This document shows, piece after piece, positions 26,722-35,803 of a stretch of DNA of 62,560 nucleotides. The position numbers were made by a program, and so were the translations under genes. Each line of letters opens with the position of its first letter. Within the stretch, counting starts at the first letter, position 1. Source of the DNA: Burkholderiales bacterium PBB2 (GTDB lineage Bacteria; Pseudomonadota; Gammaproteobacteria; Burkholderiales; Burkholderiaceae_C); contig NKIM01000020.1 of assembly GCA_002255955.1 (NCBI GenBank), positions 46,000 to 108,559 on the forward strand. Direction: 5' to 3'. A model generated the notes under the pieces. That model saw only the letters and a program-made list of their open reading frames with translations. It had not been told where the DNA came from and searched no databases.

Positions 26722-27366
26722 TCAGGCCAGTTCGTCGAGGCCCAGGCCGCCCAGATGTGCGTCATCGTTCCAGCCCACGAGCGTGAAACCGGCGTCGGAA
26801 AAAAGCAGGCGGTTGATCGCCGCATTGCCCAGCGTCCAAGTGCGGGGCGCTTGAAGAGGCAAGCGCGTGGCCGCGCGGTACAGGCAGTCGAGCACGCCGC
26901 CATGGGTCATGATCAACACGGTCTGCCCGGCGTGTTGCTGCAGCACACGCTCCACAGCAGACACGCTGCGTGCATAAAACTCTTGCAAGGTTTCACCGCC
27001 CTCGGCACCGAAATCCGGATCGCGGCGCCGCCAGCGCTCGCTGTGATCGGGCCAGCGCTCGGCAATCTCCTGCCAGGTCTGGCCCTGAAACACGCCGAAG
27101 CTGCGCTCACGCAGGCCTGGATCCAAGTGCACGGGATGCCCGAGCGCCGCGGCTGCAGCGGCAGCGGTCTCGCGCGCCCGACCCAGATCACTGCTATAGA
27201 CCACGTCCACGGATTCCCCGGCCAAGACCTCGCCCAGACGCTGAGCCTGAGCGCGGCCGGTCTCGTTCAAGGGCACATCGAGCTGGCCTTGAATGCGCTT
27301 GTCTCGGTTCCAGGCGGTTTCGCCATGGCGAATCGCCAACACCCGTGTGCTGCTGTCCAAAGGCAT
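26722..27366 (-). CDS. Histidine phosphatase (phosphoglycerate mutase-like)
   Basis: Cytoplasmic phosphatase of ~214 residues in the histidine phosphatase superfamily. LAIRHGETAWNRDKRIQGQLD holds the catalytic RHG His, YSSDLGRARETA the second Arg, LRERSFGVFQGQTW the acid residue region, and MTHGGVLDCL the second His. It resembles GpmB/CobC-type phosphatases; the substrate is not evident. The ATG at 27366 (MPLDSS) has GGGGTG 10 bases upstream inside the end of the DUF1840 gene; a GTG at 27378 is an alternative. Probably co-transcribed with DUF1840. Confidence 0.88.
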   Translation of the reverse strand: MPLDSSTRVLAIRHGETAWNRDKRIQGQLDVPLNETGRAQAQRLGEVLAGESVDVVYSSDLGRARETAAAAAAALGHPVHLDPGLRERSFGVFQGQTWQEIAERWPDHSERWRRRDPDFGAEGGETLQEFYARSVSAVERVLQQHAGQTVLIMTHGGVLDCLYRAATRLPLQAPRTWTLGNAAINRLLFSDAGFTLVGWNDDAHLGGLGLDELA

Positions 27367-27370
27367 GGCG

Positions 27371-27694
27371 TCAAACACCCCAGACTAGGTCGTTGTCGGC
27401 GCGCTGGGCATGGCGGATCAACTCGATCAGCGGCCAGGCGCGCTGACGCAGGCAAATGCCCTCGCGTCGCGGCAGTGGCTCACCGGCGGCCTCGGCTTCG
27501 GCTTGCAGCTGAGCAAACGCCGCCTCGTCCTCGGCCACTGCCTGCTCCAGGCTCGAAATCGCGGCCGGCAGCTCGGGGCCGCGCAAAATGCCCTGCGGCG
27601 AGGGTTCGCGACCCAGCAGGCGCAGGATCTGCTCGCCCTGGGGCTGCAACATGATCACGTCGGCGCCGGCCTTGGATTTGAAGCGGTAGATCAT
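27371..27694 (-). CDS. DUF1840 family protein
   Basis: A 107-residue protein of a family restricted mainly to Betaproteobacteria, function unknown. MIYRFKSKAGADVIMLQPQGEQILRLLGREPSPQGIL at the N-terminus and WPLIELIRHAQRADNDLVWGV at the C-terminus are diagnostic. The middle is charged and helical. Stop codon lies 5 bases upstream of the histidine phosphatase ATG, so the two genes look coupled. It is 77 bases downstream of the EAL gene on the same strand. Confidence 0.93.
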   Translation of the reverse strand: MIYRFKSKAGADVIMLQPQGEQILRLLGREPSPQGILRGPELPAAISSLEQAVAEDEAAFAQLQAEAEAAGEPLPRREGICLRQRAWPLIELIRHAQRADNDLVWGV

Positions 27695-27771
27695 GTTAAC
27701 GGTCCTCCCCGAAATGGCTGTTCAGATGAATGCCAGCCATTGTCGGCGCAGTCCTGGCCGCGCAGGCGGCT

Positions 27772-29901
27772 TCAGATCAACAAGCCGCCCATCAGTCGCA
27801 TGCCCCCGCCCGGGCTGCTGGGGTTGCCGCGGCGCCAGACCCGCTCCTCGAACTCCTGCGGCCCCAAGGCCGGGGCGTAGAGGTAGCCCTGGAACTCGTC
27901 GCAACCCGCGCGCAGCAGAAAATCGCGCTGGGTGTCGGTCTCTACGCCCTCGGCGATCACATGCAGGCGCAGCGCCTGCCCCATCTGGATGATGGCATTG
28001 ACGATGCCGGCATCGCTGGCGTCTGAAGGCAAGGCCTTCACGAAGCTGCGATCGATCTTGAGGCGCTGGATGGGGAAACGCTTCAGGTAGCCGAGGCTGG
28101 AGTAACCGGTGCCGAAGTCGTCGATGGACATGCACACGCCCAGCGCCGCCAGGCTTTGCAGCCTCCGCAAGGCCTCTTCGGCATCGCGCAGCAGGATGGA
28201 TTCGGTCAGCTCCAGCTCCAACAAGCCCGGCGGCAGGCCCGAGGCCCGCAAAGCATGGGCCACCGTGTCGGCAAACTGGCTTTGCTGAAACTGCAGCGCC
28301 GACACATTCACCGCCACTGGCATGCGCCAGCCCTGGCGCAGCCAGCGCGCGGCCTGCTCGACGGCCTGATGCAAGACCCACTCGCCGATGGCGACGATGA
28401 AGCCGCTCTCTTCCGCAACCGGGATGAACTCGGCCGGCGAGATCTCGCCGCGCAGCGGGTCGCGCCAGCGAATCAGCGCCTCCGCGCCGATCACCTGGCC
28501 GCTGGCCAGATTGATCTGCGGCTGGTAGTGCAGGCGGAACTGCCCCTCCTGCAGCGCCTGGCGCATGGCGTGGTCCAGGCGCATGCGCGAGAGCAGGTCC
28601 ACATCCTTGCGCGGCTGGTGGAAGTGAAAGGCCGAACGGCCGCTTTCCTTGACCCAGTGCATGGCCTGCTCAGCGCTGCCCATCAGCTCATCGGCCGTGG
28701 CGCCATCGCCCGGGAACAAGGCGATACCGGTGCTGCAGGTGACCGTGAAACTCAGGGTGTCGAAGCAGAACGGCCGCGCCATCGCCTCCTGGACCCGGCG
28801 TGCGGCGTTTTCGGCGCCGCGGGCGTCGGCCTGGTGGATCAGCAGGGCGAACTCATCCGAGCCCAGCCGGGCCACCATGTCCACCTCGCGCAGACAGGCC
28901 TTCAAACGCTCGGCCACTTCGCGCAGCACACGGTCGCCATAGGAATGGCCCAAGGTGTCGTTGATCTGCTTGAAGCGATCCAGGTCGACATTGAGCAGGG
29001 CAAAGGGTGCGCTTTCGCGCTTGGCCATGGCCTGGGCATAGTCGATGCGCTCGGCCAGAGCCCGACGGTTGGGCAGGCCGGTCAACATGTCGGAATGGGC
29101 CAACTCCTCGATGCGCTGGCTGGCCGCCAGCTTTTCACTCAGGTCGCGGAAAGAATAGACACGGCCAATCGGCCGGCCGCGACTGAACTGAGGCAGGGAC
29201 ACCCGCTCCAGCACCCGGCCGTCCAGCAAGGTGATCACATCGCTGCTCTGCAGCAGGGCGGCATCCTGGATGGCCGAGAGCCGCGCCACATAGGCCGCGC
29301 CGTCCACGACACTGCGGCGCATCCAGGTCTGCACCGCTTCGTCATTGCGCTCGCGCAGAAGGTCTTGCGGAATGCCCCAGAGCGAGGCAAATCGGCGGTT
29401 GAAGGAGCGCATGCGCCCCGCCAGATCGACCACCAGAATGCCGTCGGCCGTGGATTCCAGCGTGGCCTGAAGCTCCGCCACCAAGGCCTCGCGTTCCTCC
29501 TCGGCCTGGCGCTGCGGGGTTTGGTCGCGCACGCTGACCAGCCAGCAGCCGCCGCCCGGCATGGCCGCATCGGCGACAAAGCTGATGCGCCGCGTCACCC
29601 ACAGCATGCGGCCATCGGCGTGGCGCATCACGGTGTCAGACAGCAGATGGGCCTGGCGATCCTGCGCAGCCTCCATCCAGAACATGACGTCCTCGGGCGA
29701 ACTGGCCAGCGACTCCACGCCCAGCCCCTGCCACTGCTCGGCGCTCAGGCCCAGCAAAGCGGCCGCGCCTGCATTCACCGCAAGAATGCGGCGGCTGCTC
29801 CCATCGACCAGCCACGCGGCCTCCAGCATGCCCTCAAGCAGGGCGATCTGGGCGGGGGTGGCGGTCGTTGGTGAGGGCAGCGGCAGGCTGACCAGGGTCA
29901 C
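27772..29901 (-). CDS. PAS-GGDEF-EAL cyclic di-GMP signalling protein
   Basis: A 709-residue protein without membrane segments. Two PAS domains (about residues 20-140 and 145-260; SGRSVR-type sensor regions GSSRRILAVNAGAAALLG and VVDLAGRMRSFNRRFASLWG), a GGDEF domain from ~280 and an EAL domain from ~450. The GGDEF motif reads GSDEF, with an RxxD inhibitory site (REVD) five residues before it, so cyclase activity is uncertain. The EAL domain has EALIRW and DDFGTGYSSLGYLKRFP, so it looks catalytic; net phosphodiesterase activity is likely. The start GTG at 29901 overlaps the HD-GYP stop (GTGA). Confidence 0.9.
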   Translation of the reverse strand: MTLVSLPLPSPTTATPAQIALLEGMLEAAWLVDGSSRRILAVNAGAAALLGLSAEQWQGLGVESLASSPEDVMFWMEAAQDRQAHLLSDTVMRHADGRMLWVTRRISFVADAAMPGGGCWLVSVRDQTPQRQAEEEREALVAELQATLESTADGILVVDLAGRMRSFNRRFASLWGIPQDLLRERNDEAVQTWMRRSVVDGAAYVARLSAIQDAALLQSSDVITLLDGRVLERVSLPQFSRGRPIGRVYSFRDLSEKLAASQRIEELAHSDMLTGLPNRRALAERIDYAQAMAKRESAPFALLNVDLDRFKQINDTLGHSYGDRVLREVAERLKACLREVDMVARLGSDEFALLIHQADARGAENAARRVQEAMARPFCFDTLSFTVTCSTGIALFPGDGATADELMGSAEQAMHWVKESGRSAFHFHQPRKDVDLLSRMRLDHAMRQALQEGQFRLHYQPQINLASGQVIGAEALIRWRDPLRGEISPAEFIPVAEESGFIVAIGEWVLHQAVEQAARWLRQGWRMPVAVNVSALQFQQSQFADTVAHALRASGLPPGLLELELTESILLRDAEEALRRLQSLAALGVCMSIDDFGTGYSSLGYLKRFPIQRLKIDRSFVKALPSDASDAGIVNAIIQMGQALRLHVIAEGVETDTQRDFLLRAGCDEFQGYLYAPALGPQEFEERVWRRGNPSSPGGGMRLMGGLLI

Positions 29902-31175
29902 GCCGCCAACTCCGCAGCGCCCGGGCCCAGCGTCGGCTCGAAGAAGTAAGCCAGACGGGTGCGAGGGCTGAGGTAATCCAGCGAGGCGCGGGGCAAGTGC
30001 TGCGGCTTAAGGCTGCGGCGGATGCCCAGGTCGGCATGCTGCTCCAGGTTCAGGATCAGCGCCTCTTCACGCGGCACCTTGGGGTCATGGACCATGACCT
30101 TGGGCTTGAGCGGCCGCGAGGAATTGACCGCAACCACCAGGGCGAAACGGTCATCGGTCAGCTGCACCGTCGAACCCGGCGGGTAGACGCCCATCATGCG
30201 GATGAAGGCGTTGAGCATGGTCGCATCAAAACGATTGCGCCCCTGCGCAAACATCAGGGACAGGCCCTCATGCGGCGTCATGGCCTTGGAGGCCAGCAGC
30301 GGATTGCACAGGCCATCGAAACGGTTGACCAGCGAAACGATGCGTGAGCCCGCGCTCATGCGGTCGACGTTGATGCGCTGCGGGAAACCGCTGCCGTCGG
30401 CGTTCTCATGGTGCTGGGCAATGATGAGCAAGGGCCCGGCTGCCAGGCCCATGCCCTGGGCCAGGGCGACGCCCTTGGCCACATGGGACTGGTAGCCATT
30501 CAGCTCGGCCGCTGTGAAGCTGTCGTCGCGGTGGCGCAGGCGGGCCAGCACCTCGGTCTTGCCGATGTCGTGCAGCAGGGCGCCGACGCCCAGATCCATC
30601 ATTTCCTCGCGGCCGAGGCCGAAAGCTCGGCCCAGTAGCAAGGAGATGATGGAGACATTCAAGGCATGGGCCGTGCCGCGGTCTCCGGCACCTTCGTTGA
30701 GCAGGCGGATGTTGAGATCACCCTCGACCAGCATCTTGTCGAGCAGGGCGGCGGTCAGGGCCGTCGCCTGGTCGCGCGCGTGGCGCGGATCGGTAGGCAC
30801 CAGTTCCATCACGCCGCGGAAGGCACCGGCGGCCTCGGCGTACTGACGCTCGCAAAGATTCAGGGCGGCGCGCTGCGCTTCCAGCGCCTTGCGGTGAGCC
30901 TCTCGGGCCAGTTCTTCGGCCGACAGCGCATTCGACACCTCAGCCACAGGCTCGGTCGGCAGCGGCGAGGCCTCGGCTTGCAAATCGCTCTTGCCCGGGC
31001 TCCAGCGCACCTGCTGCAGACCCAGGCGGCGCAGGATCAGCAACTGATCTTCGGAACTCAGCTTGAAACTGCTGAGCGGAAAGGGATGCGACATCCAGCC
31101 CAGATCCAGGTGGATGAACATCCCCACCTTCAGCTGGCCGACATCGATCAAAGGATCTGCAGTGGTGTCCTTCAT
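29898..31175 (-). CDS. DUF3391-HD-GYP cyclic di-GMP phosphodiesterase
   Basis: A 425-residue protein: N-terminal DUF3391-like domain (DVGQLKVGMFIHLDLGWMSHPFPLSSFKL) and C-terminal HD-GYP domain with LLHDIGKTEVLARLRH, IIAQHHENADGSGFPQ (GYP motif reads GFP) and SRIVSLVNRFDGLCNP. The metal-binding His and Asp residues are retained, so hydrolysis of cyclic di-GMP to GMP is expected. The ATG at 31175 (MKDTTADPL) is chosen because DUF3391 starts there; a longer frame to 31235 is a basic, non-conserved extension. First gene of a two-gene unit with the GGDEF/EAL protein. Confidence 0.92.
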   Translation of the reverse strand: MKDTTADPLIDVGQLKVGMFIHLDLGWMSHPFPLSSFKLSSEDQLLILRRLGLQQVRWSPGKSDLQAEASPLPTEPVAEVSNALSAEELAREAHRKALEAQRAALNLCERQYAEAAGAFRGVMELVPTDPRHARDQATALTAALLDKMLVEGDLNIRLLNEGAGDRGTAHALNVSIISLLLGRAFGLGREEMMDLGVGALLHDIGKTEVLARLRHRDDSFTAAELNGYQSHVAKGVALAQGMGLAAGPLLIIAQHHENADGSGFPQRINVDRMSAGSRIVSLVNRFDGLCNPLLASKAMTPHEGLSLMFAQGRNRFDATMLNAFIRMMGVYPPGSTVQLTDDRFALVVAVNSSRPLKPKVMVHDPKVPREEALILNLEQHADLGIRRSLKPQHLPRASLDYLSPRTRLAYFFEPTLGPGAAELAA

Positions 31176-31342
31176 TTTCTTCCTACGCCATTTTGACGGC
31201 GCCCTCTGGCTCAGCTTCGGCCGCGGCGCCGCCAAACTTGAGCCCTGGCGCCAGTATTGCCCATCACTGACGCACGCCCATGAAACGGCGTGCGAATTGT
31301 CACGCCCACACGCAAGAAAGCCCGGCCACCCAGCCCCGAAAT

Positions 31343-31376
31343 GTTCATTTGAAGAACCAATGTTCTAATTAAGAAC
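31343..31376. promoter_or_regulatory. Candidate operator of the thiolase gene, four phased half-sites
   Basis: Half-sites GTTC, AGAAC, GTTCT and AGAAC start at 31343, 31353, 31362 and 31372, alternating in orientation with 9-10 base steps, i.e. on one face of the helix. AGAAC-CAAT-GTTCT and GTTCT-AATTA-AGAAC are inverted repeats. PobR/PcaU-type IclR proteins are known to bind arrays of 10-bp repeats; such a regulator is encoded two genes away. Assignment to that regulator is inference. Confidence 0.6.
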
Positions 31377-31521
31377 CAAAATCAAGACGGGCCGACGACG
31401 CGCCCGATCACACCCTGCTTGAGAGCTATCGGCAGCCGGCGCGTACAAGCACAGGCCGGATCGAGCCCTCAGGTAGTTTTCACTGACTCGTTTTCACCCA
31501 CGCTGCTGGAGACACCAGGCC

Positions 31522-32724
31522 ATGAAACACGCCTACATCTGCGACGCCATCCGCACCCCCTTCGGCCGCTACGGCGGCGCCCTGTCTTCCGTCCGTGCCG
31601 ACGATCTGGGCGCCATCCCCCTGCGCGCCCTGATGGCACGCAACCCCGGCGTGGACTGGGAAGCGGTCAGCGATGTGCTGTACGGCTGCGCCAACCAGGC
31701 GGGTGAAGACAACCGCAACATCGCTCGCATGTCGGCCCTGCTGGCCGGCCTGCCGATCGGCGTGCCCGGGGTGACGCTGAACCGGCTGTGCGGCTCGGGC
31801 CTCGATGCCGTCGGCACGGCCGCGCGCGCCATCCGCGCTGGCGAAGCCGAGCTGATGCTGGCCGGCGGCGTGGAAAGCATGAGCCGCGCACCCTTTGTGA
31901 TGCCCAAGGCCGAAAGCGCCTTCTCGCGCAGCAACGCGGTCTACGACACCACCATTGGCTGGCGCTTCATCAACCCGCTGATGAAGGCGCAGTACGGCGT
32001 CGACTCCATGCCCGAAACCGCCGAAAACGTGGCCAGCGAGTTCGGCATCTCTCGAGTCGACCAGGACCGCATGGCCCTGGCCAGCCAGCAAAAAGCCGTG
32101 GCCGCCCAGGCCGCTGGCTTTTTCGCGGCCGAAATCACTCCGGTCCACATCGCCCAGAAAAAAGGCGATGCCTTGACCGTCGATCAGGATGAACACCCGC
32201 GCGCCACCAGCCTCGAAGCGCTGGCCAAGCTCAAGCCCATCGTGCGCCCGGACGGCACGGTGACGGCCGGCAATGCCTCGGGCGTCAACGATGGCGCCTG
32301 CGCCTTGCTCCTGGCCAGCGAAGCGGCCGCCGCCCGCCATGGCCTGACCCCTCGAGCCCGCGTGCTGGGCATGGCCACCGCGGGCGTGGCGCCGCGCATC
32401 ATGGGCATGGGGCCGGCGCCAGCCACGCAAAAGCTGCTGGCGCAAACCGGCATCAGCCTGGCGCAACTCGACGTGATCGAGCTCAACGAAGCCTTCGCCG
32501 CCCAAGGCCTGGCGGTGCTTCGCCAGTTGGGCGTGGCCGACGACGACGCCCGCGTCAACCCGAACGGCGGCGCCATCGCCCTGGGCCACCCGTTGGGCGC
32601 CAGCGGTGCGCGCCTGCTGACCACGGCGGTGAATCAGCTGCATCGCAGCGGCGGCCGCTACGCCCTGTGCACCATGTGCATCGGCGTGGGCCAAGGCATC
32701 GCTGTGCTGATCGAGCGGGTCTGA
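31522..32724 (+). CDS. pcaF: 3-oxoadipyl-CoA thiolase
   Basis: Cleaves 3-oxoadipyl-CoA to succinyl-CoA and acetyl-CoA, the last step of the beta-ketoadipate and phenylacetate routes. It is 400 residues. [29 protein letters not shown] is typical of PcaF/PaaJ rather than acetoacetyl-CoA thiolases, as are [16 protein letters not shown] and TIGWRFINP. The nucleophile Cys is in [12 protein letters not shown] near residue 90; [26 protein letters not shown] and the second Cys in [10 protein letters not shown] complete the active site. ATG at 31522 follows GGAGACACC. Whether it serves pca or paa genes cannot be settled here; paaJ is the alternative symbol. Confidence 0.9.
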   Translation: MKHAYICDAIRTPFGRYGGALSSVRADDLGAIPLRALMARNPGVDWEAVSDVLYGCANQAGEDNRNIARMSALLAGLPIGVPGVTLNRLCGSGLDAVGTAARAIRAGEAELMLAGGVESMSRAPFVMPKAESAFSRSNAVYDTTIGWRFINPLMKAQYGVDSMPETAENVASEFGISRVDQDRMALASQQKAVAAQAAGFFAAEITPVHIAQKKGDALTVDQDEHPRATSLEALAKLKPIVRPDGTVTAGNASGVNDGACALLLASEAAAARHGLTPRARVLGMATAGVAPRIMGMGPAPATQKLLAQTGISLAQLDVIELNEAFAAQGLAVLRQLGVADDDARVNPNGGAIALGHPLGASGARLLTTAVNQLHRSGGRYALCTMCIGVGQGIAVLIERV

Positions 32725-32808
32725 GCTCACTTAAACGCAAGAAACAATCTTTCGGTCCAGGGAAAATTGCCAATAAGCGACCCGGAACGCAATAACATTT
32801 CTTTACAC

Positions 32809-32832
32809 GCGCTGCTCCTGCAGCGCTTTTTT
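32809..32832 (+). terminator. Terminator after the thiolase gene
   Basis: GCGCTGC/GCAGCGC stem with a TCCT loop followed by TTTTTT. It lies 85 bases after the thiolase stop. Confidence 0.88.
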
Positions 32833-33306
32833 CTATCCGACAAACGGCTCGATATGTCTTTTGGCATGGCCCGAAGTGCATGGGATACTGAATTCAATTC
32901 ACCAAGCGGACATCACGCGTGAAACCTGCCCGGAGGGGACAGGACCGGGGCCCAACACCCGATGCGATGCTCGCTCAGGCCAAAAATTTCAGCTTTCGTC
33001 TTTCTTTTCTTTCACCCCAGCCGGCCCTGCCAGGCCGAATCATCTCAGCCAAACTCACAGCCTTGATTTGAAACGTGAATGCGAAGCATTCGCTGTTCTA
33101 ATGTCCAGCGTCGGGTGCTTGCACCGGATGCCGGAATGCGCCTGAAACGCCGCCTGATGGGCGAGCGGGCGCCAGCGTGTGAGCCCGGCACGGCCGCCTC
33201 GGCGGCCAGAGAGTTTAATCAACCCGGCAATCGACCGGGGTGGAACTTGATGGTCTTGAATCCTGAAACGCGCTCTGAGCCTTGAGGGCGCCCAACACAC
33301 ACCGCC
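32833..33306. other. Non-coding region upstream of the IclR regulator
   Basis: About 470 bases with no supportable gene. It is less GC-rich than its surroundings and has a pyrimidine-rich tract (TCTTTCTTTTCTTTC, about 32999-33013). A palindrome sits at 33077-33091. The start of the regulator has only a weak purine tract upstream. I see no RNA gene. Confidence 0.5.
33077..33091. promoter_or_regulatory. Palindrome upstream of the IclR gene
   Basis: GAATGC-GAA-GCATTC is a perfect 6+6 inverted repeat about 215 bases before the regulator start. GTTCTAAT, a sequence also in the thiolase operator, follows at 33095-33102. Possible autoregulatory site; weak evidence. Confidence 0.4.
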
Positions 33307-34185
33307 ATGTCTGCTGCACGCGCATTTGAAGACCTGACCGCCCTGGCGGTCCCCGCTCTGACCGAGCCTACGCTCGACAAGGGTGCCTTGCCCGCTGTCG
33401 CCAAGTCCGACAGCAAGCCCGCCAACGAGGGCCCGCTGAAGCGGGATCTGGTGGCCGGTTTGGAAAAAGGCCTGGCCGTGATCGAAGCCTTCGATCAAGA
33501 ACGCCCCCGCCTGACCATCAGCGAAGTGGCGGGCCGCACCGGCCTGACCCGCGCCGCTGCGCGCCGCTACCTGCTCACCCTGACCCACCTGGGCTTTGTC
33601 ACCCAGGACCGCAAGATGTTCGCGCTCTCGCCCAAGGTGCTGCGCCTGGGCCAGAGCTATATGCACTCGGCCCGCTTGCCGCGCATCGTCGAGCCCGAGC
33701 TGCACAAGCTGGCCTATGCGCTCAAGGAAGCCAGCTCGGCCGGCGTGCTGGATGGCGGCGACGTCATCTGCATCGCCGCCACCAGCGCTGGCCGCGTGGT
33801 CTCGCCGACCCTGCAACCGGGCGCGCGCGTGCCGGCCTACTGCGCCGCCAACGGCCGCGTGATGCTGGCCGCCTTGCCGCAGGCGGAGGTGGACGACTGG
33901 ATCGCCCGCCAGCAACTGACCCCGCTGACCCCGCACACCATCACCCACCCGGAACGCCTGCGGATCGAGATCGCCCGCGCTCGCGCCCTGGGTTACGCCT
34001 GCATCGATCAGGAGCTGGAGCTGGGCCTGCGCACCGTGGCCGTGCCGCTGCGCAACTACCGCGGCGATGTGGTGGCGGCCATGAACATCAGCGTCCATGC
34101 CTCTCGCATGAGCATGGACCAGATGGTCGAGCACTGCCTGCCGCCGCTGCTGCAAGCCCAAGCCCATCTGCGCATGCTGCTCTGA
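33307..34185 (+). CDS. IclR family regulator, PcaR/PobR type
   Basis: A 292-residue transcription factor for aromatic acid catabolism. After a ~45-residue non-conserved N-terminus come KRDLVAGLEKGLAVIEAFDQERPRLTISEVAGRTGLTRAAARRYLLTLTHLGFV, the IclR winged helix with the TRAAARRYLLTL version characteristic of PcaR/PobR/PcaU, and the ligand domain with SSAGVLDGGDVICIAA and GYACIDQELELGLRTVAVPL. It lies downstream of the thiolase gene, so control of that gene and perhaps of other beta-ketoadipate genes outside the window is likely. The true start could be further in. Followed by a terminator. Confidence 0.9.
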   Translation: MSAARAFEDLTALAVPALTEPTLDKGALPAVAKSDSKPANEGPLKRDLVAGLEKGLAVIEAFDQERPRLTISEVAGRTGLTRAAARRYLLTLTHLGFVTQDRKMFALSPKVLRLGQSYMHSARLPRIVEPELHKLAYALKEASSAGVLDGGDVICIAATSAGRVVSPTLQPGARVPAYCAANGRVMLAALPQAEVDDWIARQQLTPLTPHTITHPERLRIEIARARALGYACIDQELELGLRTVAVPLRNYRGDVVAAMNISVHASRMSMDQMVEHCLPPLLQAQAHLRMLL

Positions 34186-34210
34186 ACCCCGTCTCAGGCC
34201 CATGAAGAGA

Positions 34211-34250
34211 AAAGCCACCCCGCCGAACCGGCGCGGTGGCTTTGTTTCTT
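34211..34250. terminator. Bidirectional terminator, IclR / 3-hydroxyacyl-CoA dehydrogenase
   Basis: AAAGCCACC...GGTGGCTTT with an inner CGCCG/CGGCG stem, then TTTGTTTCTT on the plus strand and TTTTCTC on the minus. Placed between two convergent genes. Confidence 0.85.
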
Positions 34251-34273
34251 GTTGCCGCTGAAGCGGCCGCAGC

Positions 34274-35803
34274 TCAGGCCCAGCGGCGCTGCTGCAGCAG
34301 CGGGCTGACGCGGTAGCGTTCGCTGCGGTAGGCGGCGAACAAGGCATCCAGCAGCTCGACCACCCGCTCCGCGCCCAGCAGCGCCAGCCACTCGAAAGGC
34401 CCGGCCGGGTAGTTGACGCCCAGCTTCATCGCCAGATCGGCGCCTTGCTCGTCGCACACCCCCTGCCAGACGGCATCGCTGCCCTCATTGACCAGCATGG
34501 CCACGGTGCGTGCCACGGCCAGGCCTGGCACATCGCGCAAGTCCAGCAGCTCCCAGCCCAGCGCGTGCCAGAGCTGGCGCACAGCCTCGCGAGCCTCCGG
34601 AGAACAACGCGGTCCAAAGGCCACGGCCAGGCCGTCGACGCGATCGGGCGCCACGGGCCAGTCCATCACCGCCAGTTCGGCATGGCGGCGCTCATGGGCG
34701 ATCTGGGCGGCGGTACGGCCATCGCTGAGGTGCAGATGCACCTCGCCCAGCACCAGGCCCACCCAGTCAGCCGATTCGCCGCGGCTGAAGCTCAGGCCCT
34801 GGTGCGTGAGCCAGGCCGACAAGGCCTCCACCAGCGGGCCGCGCCCGACCAGGCTGAGCGCTGGCAGGGCGGCGCTGACAGGCTCGATCGGCGCCGGCGG
34901 CGTGGGGGGGCCGGCATAAAAACCCTTGCCGACCTTGCGGCCCAGACGGCCACCGTCCACCAAGGCCTTTTGCACCAAGGAAGGCTGGTAACGCTTGTCG
35001 CCGAAGTTGGCTTCGAACACCGACTGGGTGACCAGGTAGTTGGTGTCGTGGCCGATCAGGTCCATCAGCTCGCACGGCCCCATGCGGAAGCCAGCGCTGC
35101 GCAGGGCTCGGTCGATCTGTTCGGGCGTGCCCGCCTGCTCCTGCAGCAGGGCCAGGGTCTCGGCGTAGTAGGGCCGGGCAATGCGGTTGACGATGAAGCC
35201 CGGCGTGCTCTTGGCGTGCACCGGCGTCTTGCCCCAGCTGCGCGCCAGCTGCGCGATCACCTCGGCCACACCGGCGTCCGTCTCGGCGCCCCAGACCACC
35301 TCGACCAGCTTCATCAGCGGCACGGGGTTGAAGAAATGCATGCCCACCAGGCGCTGCGGGTGCTTCATGCCATTGGCCAGGGCGGTGACGCTGATGGACG
35401 AGGTGTTGGTGGCGATGATGGCGCCCTCGCCCAGAAGCCCATCCAGCTCCTGCAGCAAGGCCTGCTTGGGCTCCAGCTTTTCGATGATGACCTCGATCAC
35501 CAGGGTGGCCTCGGCCAGCTCTGCCGTCTGACGCGCCGGCTGGATGCGGGCCATGATGGCGGCGCGCTCCTCGGCCTCCATGCGCCCCTTGTTGACCAGG
35601 CCGTCCAGGCCCTTGCCGATCTGGGCCAGGGCGGCAGCCGCCGCCCCTTCGCGCACATCAAGCAGGCGCACCGGATGGCCGGCCTGCGCCGCCACCTGGG
35701 CAATGCCGGCGCCCATCACGCCGGCGCCGACTACGCCGATCAAGGCGTCGGCCGCGGGCCGCTGGGCCACATGCCAGCCCGAGGTATGGATCGCGCTCGT
35801 CAT
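34274..35803 (-). CDS. paaH: 3-hydroxyacyl-CoA dehydrogenase (PaaH type)
   Basis: NAD-dependent oxidation of 3-hydroxyacyl-CoA; the two-domain, ~510-residue form is that of phenylacetate catabolism (3-hydroxyadipyl-CoA to 3-oxoadipyl-CoA). GVVGAGVMGAGIAQVAAQAGHPVRLLD is the NAD Rossmann motif, TNTSSISVTALA and GMHFFNPVPLMKLVEVV hold catalytic Ser and His, and GFIVNRIARPYYAETL follows. A second, degenerate C-terminal helical domain ends with GVNYPAGPFEWLALLG. The start ATG at 35803 shares one base with the stop of the upstream enoyl-CoA hydratase gene (TGATG). Confidence 0.88.
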   Translation of the reverse strand: MTSAIHTSGWHVAQRPAADALIGVVGAGVMGAGIAQVAAQAGHPVRLLDVREGAAAAALAQIGKGLDGLVNKGRMEAEERAAIMARIQPARQTAELAEATLVIEVIIEKLEPKQALLQELDGLLGEGAIIATNTSSISVTALANGMKHPQRLVGMHFFNPVPLMKLVEVVWGAETDAGVAEVIAQLARSWGKTPVHAKSTPGFIVNRIARPYYAETLALLQEQAGTPEQIDRALRSAGFRMGPCELMDLIGHDTNYLVTQSVFEANFGDKRYQPSLVQKALVDGGRLGRKVGKGFYAGPPTPPAPIEPVSAALPALSLVGRGPLVEALSAWLTHQGLSFSRGESADWVGLVLGEVHLHLSDGRTAAQIAHERRHAELAVMDWPVAPDRVDGLAVAFGPRCSPEAREAVRQLWHALGWELLDLRDVPGLAVARTVAMLVNEGSDAVWQGVCDEQGADLAMKLGVNYPAGPFEWLALLGAERVVELLDALFAAYRSERYRVSPLLQQRRWA

